The notes below the pieces were generated by a model, which did not search any database, was not told where the DNA came from, and worked only from the letters and a program-made list of their open reading frames with translations. From Ferruginibacter albus (GTDB lineage: Bacteria; Bacteroidota; Bacteroidia; Chitinophagales; Chitinophagaceae), in the NCBI RefSeq assembly GCF_020042285.1, contig NZ_CP083388.1, forward strand, positions 2,010,001 through 2,074,000: DNA of 64,000 nt, read 5' to 3'. The position numbers were made by a program, and so were the translations under genes. Within the stretch, counting starts at the first letter, position 1. The number at the start of each line of letters is the position of its first letter. This document shows positions 63,203 through 64,000 of this stretch, one piece after another.

Positions 63203-64000
63203 CTAGCTCAATCCATTAGTAATCATCTCTTTATTGATTTTCTGCACCAGCCCTTGTAAAACTTTACCCGGGCCAACTTCTGTGAATTGTGTAGCGCCGT
63301 CTGCTATCATTGCCTGCACGCTTTGTGTCCATTTAACAGCCCCGGTTAATTGATCGATCAAATTTTTCTTTATTTCAGCACCATCTATAACTGCCTTTGC
63401 TACCACATTTTGATAAACAGGACAGGAAGGAATACCAAATGTTGTTGTTTCAATAGCTGCAGCCAATTCTTCTTTTGCCGGTAACATTAATGGAGAGTGA
63501 AATGCACCTCCAACAGGTAATACCAATGCTCTTTTAGCACCCGCAGCTTTCATTCTTTCACAGGCTATTTCAATTCCTTTTAATGAACCGCTGATAACCA
63601 ATTGTCCGGGGCAATTATAATTTGCGGCAACAACCACCTCTCCTGTTTCACTTTGAACAGAGTTACATATTTCTTCCACTTTTGCATCGTCCAAAGCCAA
63701 AACCGCAGCCATGGTGGACGGGTTTATTTCACATGCCTTTTGCATAGCGCCGGCACGTATGGCAACCAAACGCAACGCATCCTCAAAGCTTAATACATGA
63801 TTGGCTACCAATGCAGAAAACTCTCCCAATGAATGTCCTGCTACCATATCCGGCTTTGCAGGCTGCAACGTTTTAAATGCAATTACAGAATGTAGAAAAA
63901 CGGCGGGTTGTGTTACTTTCGTTTGCTTTAGATCCTCATCACTGCCTTCGAACATTATTTTAGCAATATCAAAACCCAGGATATCATTTGCTTTGTCGAA
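63203..64000 (-). CDS. fabD: Malonyl-CoA:ACP transacylase, N-terminus cut by window edge
   Basis: The frame is open from the right edge (reading FDKANDILGFDIAKIMFEG) to a stop at 63203, giving 265 C-terminal residues of FabD. It loads malonate onto acyl-carrier protein for fatty-acid synthesis. GHSLGEFSAL contains the nucleophilic Ser, AFHSPLM the catalytic His, TQPAVF the conserved Gln, and EVGPGKVLQGL the closing motif. The ATG at 63955 is internal, since conserved FabD sequence continues upstream of it. Confidence 0.95.
   Translation of the reverse strand, partial: FDKANDILGFDIAKIMFEGSDEDLKQTKVTQPAVFLHSVIAFKTLQPAKPDMVAGHSLGEFSALVANHVLSFEDALRLVAIRAGAMQKACEINPSTMAAVLALDDAKVEEICNSVQSETGEVVVAANYNCPGQLVISGSLKGIEIACERMKAAGAKRALVLPVGGAFHSPLMLPAKEELAAAIETTTFGIPSCPVYQNVVAKAVIDGAEIKKNLIDQLTGAVKWTQSVQAMIADGATQFTEVGPGKVLQGLVQKINKEMITNGLS

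Overview
The window reads as a low-GC chromosome of a Bacteroidota bacterium, most likely near Chitinophagaceae (order Chitinophagales). Evidence: many secreted proteins ending in type IX secretion (T9SS) type A sorting domains (IYPNPV...G.Y...), a short RpoD (285 aa, no region 1.1), a DUF4249 lipoprotein, a PID-CTERM-like small protein, and TAnnTTTG promoter -7 elements. No transposase, integrase or CRISPR array was seen.

Region 1 (1-8559, minus strand) is one tight operon of at least eight genes for making and exporting a surface polysaccharide. In transcription order: Wza-like lipoprotein, Wzc tyrosine autokinase with a ten-fold YG tail, NusG/UpxY-like antiterminator, GDP-L-fucose synthase, GT4 glycosyltransferase, ABC permease (Wzm), ABC ATPase with a carbohydrate-binding-type C-terminus (Wzt), and a formyltransferase-like protein cut by the window edge. 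Beside it (8826-9053) is a 75-aa secreted protein with a PIDGG-helix-basic tail, a candidate protein-sorting substrate.

Region 2 (9102-44448, minus strand) is dominated by six T9SS cargo genes in one direction. Four encode giants of 2153-2759 aa and two encode shorter proteins. They are mosaics of jelly-roll/LamG, Ig-like, IPT/TIG, beta-helix and beta-strand-repeat stalk modules. The four giants share a ~500-aa membrane-distal 'chassis' before the sorting domain. The short protein at 43327, and another at 61906, are almost only the second half of that chassis plus the sorting domain. Nearly every gene has its own strong terminator, so the array looks like separately transcribed surface adhesins. 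Several upstream regions hold related CGTT-N6-AACG palindromes. A Crp/Fnr regulator (44676-45311) sits at the head of the array. It has the FNR-type E-x2-S-R recognition residues, three FNR-like boxes upstream of its own gene, and one directly upstream of the neighbouring short T9SS gene.

Region 3 (45754-59257) is mostly housekeeping: M1 peptidase, FolB, TrxB, DUF4249 lipoprotein, RpoD, threonine aldolase, a Zn-ribbon methyltransferase, tRNA-Cys(GCA), and a plus-strand run of nucleoside phosphorylase, DapF, Nudix hydrolase, GNAT acetyltransferase and Pgi.

Region 4 (59306-64000) has a small secreted protein, a candidate structured RNA element (59970-60060) with a three-way-junction fold, a GH71-type alpha-1,3-glucanase-like enzyme, the second short T9SS protein, and a FabD gene cut by the right edge.
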